Positions 44,891 through 64,000 of a stretch of DNA of 64,000 nucleotides are shown here, piece by piece; positions within the stretch are counted from its first letter, which is position 1, and every line of letters starts with the position of its first letter. The DNA lies in assembly GCF_901709675.1 (NCBI RefSeq), contig NC_051103.1:4821501-4885500 (forward strand). The letters run 5' to 3'. Both the position numbers and the translations under genes were made by a program. The notes below the pieces were generated by a model. It was not told the origin of the DNA, searched no databases, and saw nothing but the letters and a program-made list of their open reading frames with translations. Source of the DNA: Syngnathus acus. Lineage: Eukaryota > Chordata > Actinopteri > Syngnathiformes > Syngnathidae.

Positions 44891-46416
44891 ACCAGGCGTG
44901 CGCGTTATGACGTTTAAAAAGTGGTAGGACACAAAACTTTGGGCCGCCCAAAACAGAAAAAAAAAAAAAATGTTGAATGGAAACCTGCAAACTCGAAGAA
45001 ACTGCTGAGGTGCACAGGATGCATGTACATATGATACACATTTCTACATACATCTATACACACACTGTATTTACACAGTGAAAAGGAACAAACCAGGCCC
45101 AACAGGAAAATAACAGACCGGAAGGCGAAGGACGGACGAGGCGGTCAGGGCGCGCATGCGATCGCCTCATGCGAGGCAGTCCCTTTCTCAGCGGCGCCCT
45201 CTATCTGCCGCATTATCAAACCCATCCACCCCATTGCGGCATACGGACAAGACAGGACAAATTCACGATAAAAATCCCTCTTCTGATTTCTTTTTCCCTT
45301 CTAATAAGCACTTTTTAAAAAGTAGCCAGTCAGACAAACACAACAGGACAAAAAATAAAACGAGGCTCGTCACAGAACTCTTAAAACAACACGAGCTTAA
45401 ATCGGCTTTCCAAAGTGTGGGGGTGAGAAAACGGTCAAAACACGCAAAACGCCTAAAGTTCTACACTTTGGTGCTTCATGATATCAAGTTTCGTCGTCAC
45501 CCTCTCAGACTCGTCCACACGCTCCCCCGTTCCCTTTCATAAGCCACAAGTGCTTTTTACGCCGCGACAAAATCCAACGTCTCCGCTTCTCCCTCATTAC
45601 ACAGACGAGATAAATGCTTGCTGGGGTTTTGGTGGGTTTCTGGAACATCTAAGTCATAATTTACATAGTATATTCATAACTCATACTCATAAACTGTCAC
45701 AAGTGTAAGTCGCCTCCTCCCCCGCGACGCCTCGTTCGGCGCGGGCGGGGCTGAACAAAGATGGCCGCCGAGGGGAGGCGCGAGAGGGCAAAGACACGCC
45801 CTCCGCGGTCAGGCGGGCGCCAAGATGCATGCATCACATCCCACGTGGGAGGAGGGGGCGGGCGGCAGGGGGGGCCGGGCGTTGTCTTGTGCTCGGCCGG
45901 CGCCCCCCCGCGGGGTCAAAGGAGGACACCGGGGGGTTGGTTGGTGGTCGCGGAGAGGGATGCCGTCTGGCCCGGCCGGGCTCCTGGCGCTAGCCGATCC
46001 ACGCGGGGGCGTTGGGGCCCCCCAAACACACTCGCCGGAAAAAAACTGCCCCCCAAAACGCCTCCACCGGCACAGTGGAGGCTCAGGACCACTGAGGGGA
46101 CAAACGACACCGGGACGCAACGTCACCATGAAATCTTTAAGAAAAATTTAATCAACGGATATCAATTGGGAGGGACACTGTCATTTAAGTTGACAGCAGA
46201 CGGCGGTATGATGTCATTAAGGCCGCCCCGGGGATGAAAATAAATAAAAAGGCAAATGTTTTTCTGCTTAATTCATGTTTTGACTTGACTTACCCTTGCG
46301 TGAAAAGCTTCAAATAAAGATGTGCACATTGAAAATGCCACCCAGTTTTGACATCTTGGTTCCCTTGTAAGTGGAGCCAGGTAACGTGGAGGCGTGGTCC
46401 CATGAGGCTTACCTGA

Positions 46417-60657
<14,241 letters not shown>

Positions 60658-61066
60658 CTGAGGAGACAAGATGGAGGGTTTTACTTCACACAATCTCATC
60701 GACTGTTAAAATACTATTAAACAAATAAACATCAGATGAGATGATATTACTTGTGACATATTTCACGTGCGTAAAGGCAAATATTGCAGATAATTAATAT
60801 TGCAATCATGCAGCTGAGGAAAAGGTGCACTGAAGCGGAGGTTTGAACGTGCGCTCTCATTTAAGCTCATTTAACGCTAAGTGGAAATTAATGAGGGCGT
60901 GTACCGTCCCCATGTGGAATATTGCTGTGTTTGCACTTTTTGGATGGGAAGGCGCGCACACATAGGCTTAAGGATTTTACAGATTTTGCTCTATGTTTGT
61001 ATGTTGTATGAACATGAGCACAATAAATCCTTACTAATTCGCAAAACTCCTTTCACATTTTTTTCG

Positions 61067-61200
61067 ATGTTCGGAAAGGACTATCATGACATCTGCAGGA
61101 CTGTGATCAAGCATGCTGCGGGCGTGACAAAAGAATTAAAGGTGAAGGTGGGACTGCATCAGGGAACCCCTCTGAGCCCCTTCCACTTTGATAGTCGAAC
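61067..61200 (+). mobile_element. Non-LTR reverse transcriptase fragment
   Basis: The translation KDYHDICRTVIKHAAGVTKE then VKVGLHQGTPLSPFHFD matches the finger/palm region (GLHQGSALSPFLF type) of fish LINE reverse transcriptases. Only about 45 residues remain. It may extend upstream (GVYRPHVEYC near 60895). Dead copy. Confidence 0.6.
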
Positions 61201-61890
61201 AAATGGCATTAATAATTCACAATATAAGGGGGCGTGTCCATGACTTGAGATTTTCTTTGCTATTCCTGTAAGGTGCCTGTCGAGGGCTCACTGTACACGA
61301 GTTTTTTTTAAATGACCTCCTGCCTGTGACGGCTTGAGATGTTACCACTAAAACATGTAGCGACGGGTGACCGGGGGTAACCGGATCCGGTATGAGTCAG
61401 AGTAGGCGTGTGCATGTTATACGCTGCAGCTAAATGTGCCCCTCCAAGGCCTCCGCACACAAATATTTGCATTCGCTTCTTGTCAGGCGTTCACTTTCGT
61501 ACGCCAAGTCGATCACCTGAACCGATTGCGGGGGAGACAACAAGCATATTTAAAGGGGCGCAATAAGAGCGGTGTGGTATGAAAAATAAAAAATAAAACA
61601 AGAGCCACTCCTCCGCACTCTCCAGCTGTCATGTGGCTTCTTTGTTTCGCTTCGTCCGACCTGTTGCTGTGTCGGAGAGCTTTTAAAGCCGCAGTCTGTT
61701 ATTTCGAAGCTGTCTCTCTTTTTTTTTCTTTGCCTTCCTCCCCGCAAGGTGTAGATTTCCAGAGATGGAGGGAGAGACCCGAAGCGCCGCCTAATTACAC
61801 CGCTGACGCAGGACGCCGAGACCGACAGCGAGAAGGAGGGAGGATTACACGCAGCGTCCATTTGCTAGAAGAGGATCACACGCTCCCCTG

Positions 61891-61917
61891 AGTGTGTGTG
61901 TGTGTGTGTGTGTGTGT
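61891..61917 (+). repeat. (TG)n microsatellite
   Basis: About 13 TG dinucleotides in the presumed camk2g intron. Confidence 0.8.
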
Positions 61918-64000
61918 CCCGCGTGGTGCAGTGTCATTGCAGCATTCACTAATTCATTCAATCTCCCCTATTTGTTGTGTGTGTGTGTGGGGGGGTAAAA
62001 GATGGGGAAAAGAGAGGGATGGAGGGTAATTACACTGGCACTTCCTGCTGCTCTCTAATTGGCCATCTGCGATGCCAGGGGGCGGGCCCCGCAGCCATCT
62101 TACATCACGGACAATCGGAGGCGCCCGATTTACTTTTGAGCAAAAATTGTGTAAATGATTCTGGCAAATATTTTTTAAAAATTCCCCATATACCATAATT
62201 ATTTCGGAAACACGCAAACATCTGAATCATTTTTGGGATTTTACTGGATTGTGAAGCTGCGCCAAACATGGAAATGATGTGCCTCCCTGAATGCCTTTAG
62301 TCAGAAAGCGCTCACAGAAAGTACAGAGAAAAAAATATCTTGAGTCTTTAACAGCACTTCCTTTCTGTTTCCATCGCTTCCGTTTGCCTCGCTGCTCAGC
62401 CCCCCCCCTTCCTCTCCTCAGATTACTGCAGTGTTTACCAGAGCTTTGAGAGACTTACCCACCAGGCCACGCGTGAGGTCACACTTGCCCCATCAGGCTA
62501 AAAAAAAGAAAAACCAAAAAAAAAAAACCCTACCAGTCAAATCCTCATGCAGAGCCTGCCTGGGAGTCACTAGTACATGTTGTGTTTGCCGTAGTGCGTG
62601 TAGGTGCATGTCACTGCAGCCGCACACGCTGCGTTGCTATGTGTGTGTATGCATGTGTGTCGGTTTCTCCACTTGACTCTATTGTGTGTCCCGCTTCACC
62701 TTGATGTCCCACTGCGACGAGCCAATGATCTGCCCTTTCTAAACCACTCTCACCAGACAAAATATTAGGTGCACCAGCATCATTGAATGAGGACCAAAAT
62801 ATTTGATAAATCAATTAATAATAGGGTGAAACCTCCAACAACCATTGGAAAACAAAACATCTCACTTTCATGAGCCTGTTGTCTATGGCTTTGTGTTACG
62901 TTAGCATTAAGCTAACAATCTCTCGCGAAATGAAATCACATGGTCTGGTTAAACATTTGTTTTCAAATACACGCTGTTTAGTTCATTTGGTTTTACAGTA
63001 CGCTTTAACTGGGAGTGGCGAACAGCTTGAAGCAAGCACACTTTTCTTCTTATTTGCAGAACTGTGCAAGTGAGAGCGACAAGGAGCACTGTTAACTCTA
63101 AATGTGCATAATGCCCGTGAGGCAAAACTATCCCCTGTTGACTGAGCATACTAATGACATGACAACTTTTACATTTCTACTTTGACTAGCAAGGGAGTAT
63201 TTCCGATACTAGCTTTATGGTGACAGTGAAAATAACTTACTACTCAACAAGCAGCAGTTTTGCAGATAGTAAACGATTCTTCAATAAAGAGCCTTCAAGC
63301 TGTTTAATGCCACTGCCAGTTAAAGCTTAGCGTCAAACCAAACCTAAATAAAGACGATGATTAGGTTGTATAGATAAAACAACCACAAAGCTTTGCCTTA
63401 GGCAAGTTGACTTAGCTTTATGCAAACAATTTAAACAAGATTTTATTTTAAGGCCATATCGCCCAGCCTCGCACCAAGATGGCCGTCGCTGGACGCCAGA
63501 GATGGAACAGTAACTGTGGCGACATGCACGCGGAGATGCATGCTATATTCGTGTTACTTCACGCGCACACATACCGTCAGACGACGGGAGGGCAAACGGG
63601 GAGGCGCCTATGGAATCTGTGGGGTCTTAGTGTTTGACGAGATACATTTAGCATAAGTGGATTAGCCTCAATCCCCCTTTTACAGCAAGACAAGAGAGAG
63701 GCCACGAGGAAGACAAGTGAACGACGGACTTGATGAGAACAAAGGGAGACGTGCGTCTGTGTGTTAATGCTCGCAAGAAGCCTAATTGGGTGGTGGTGGG
63801 TTGGGGGGGGCAATTAGGTTTGCCAGGGGAGGTGCCACACAAGTCCGCGTCACACTTACAGCATGGCAGCAGCAGGCGTGTGTGCACGCACGTGGGCGTG
63901 GAGCTGCGCGGCGATGCGGCGGCATATAAAATTCAGGCCCCGAGAGCTGCAGTGCTACGCAAAGACGCCACAGCAACAATTACATTGATTCACATCCTGC

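Larger units (their letters stand above)
43235..46416 (-). other. camk2g: Probable camk2g 3' UTR
   Basis: From the camk2g stop to a minus-strand AATAAA near 43241-43236 there is no coding exon. CaMKII genes commonly have long 3' UTRs. The stretch contains a minisatellite, poly(A/T) runs and a very G-rich block near 45840-46090. The true end is not shown by the sequence. Confidence 0.4.
60658..64000. other. Presumed camk2g intron at the right edge
   Basis: The two remaining 5' coding exons were looked for and not seen. Contents: a LINE fragment (61067-61200), a (TG)n tract at about 61891-61917, and G/A-rich low-complexity DNA. No other gene is supported. Confidence 0.45.

Noticed and set aside
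45761-46237. 158-residue Gly/Arg/Pro-rich ORF on +
   Set aside because: GC-rich DNA in the camk2g 3' region with no recognisable domain; several overlapping frames are equally open.
60658-64000. First two coding exons of camk2g
   Set aside because: No sequence encoding the ATP-loop (GKGAFSVV) or IINTKKLSARD was seen on the minus strand; presumed beyond 64000.

Overview
The window looks like nuclear DNA of a ray-finned (teleost) fish. Protein-coding genes are split by short GT-AG introns, the families are vertebrate-specific, and fish-type hAT elements, L2-like LINE remnants and TTAGGG-related satellite DNA lie between them. I cannot name the species. Exons were read by hand from splice sites, reading phase and family similarity.

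Layout: (1) 19-8269 (+), mpp2, a MAGUK scaffold with two alternative first coding exons. (2) 9459-10562 (-), a small unrecognised single-pass membrane protein with three PPxY motifs, convergent with mpp2. (3) 12236-13680 (-), an abi3-like Abl-interactor without the usual C-terminal SH3. (4) 14640-20262, an inverted duplication of a tiny two-exon unit. It is interrupted by a 3.6 kb hAT element (8 bp target duplication) that holds an array of 233-235 bp units, each with a large hairpin, and a broken LINE. (5) 21099-24450 (-), cdr2, a coiled-coil protein. (6) 25578-32719, a composite element with hAT-like ends and an exact 8 bp target duplication. It encloses 6.6 kb of telomere-like (CCCTAA) satellite arranged as higher-order repeats of about 860 bp. 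(7) 34401-41086 (+), prss12 (neurotrypsin): signal peptide, kringle, four SRCR domains and a trypsin-like domain. The trypsin-like domain has lost the catalytic His, the Asp next to the catalytic Ser, and the activation site, while the reading frame is intact. (8) 46417-60657 (-), most of camk2g (CaMKII gamma). The first two coding exons lie beyond the right edge. A long 3' UTR region carries a minisatellite.

MPP2, ABI3, neurotrypsin and CaMKII are known or expected to act in cell-cortex, synaptic or signalling complexes. That is family knowledge only; nothing here shows co-regulation. The most unusual items are the telomere-satellite composite element, the apparently catalytically dead neurotrypsin with an intact ORF, the hairpin array inside a hAT, and the inverted duplication around it.
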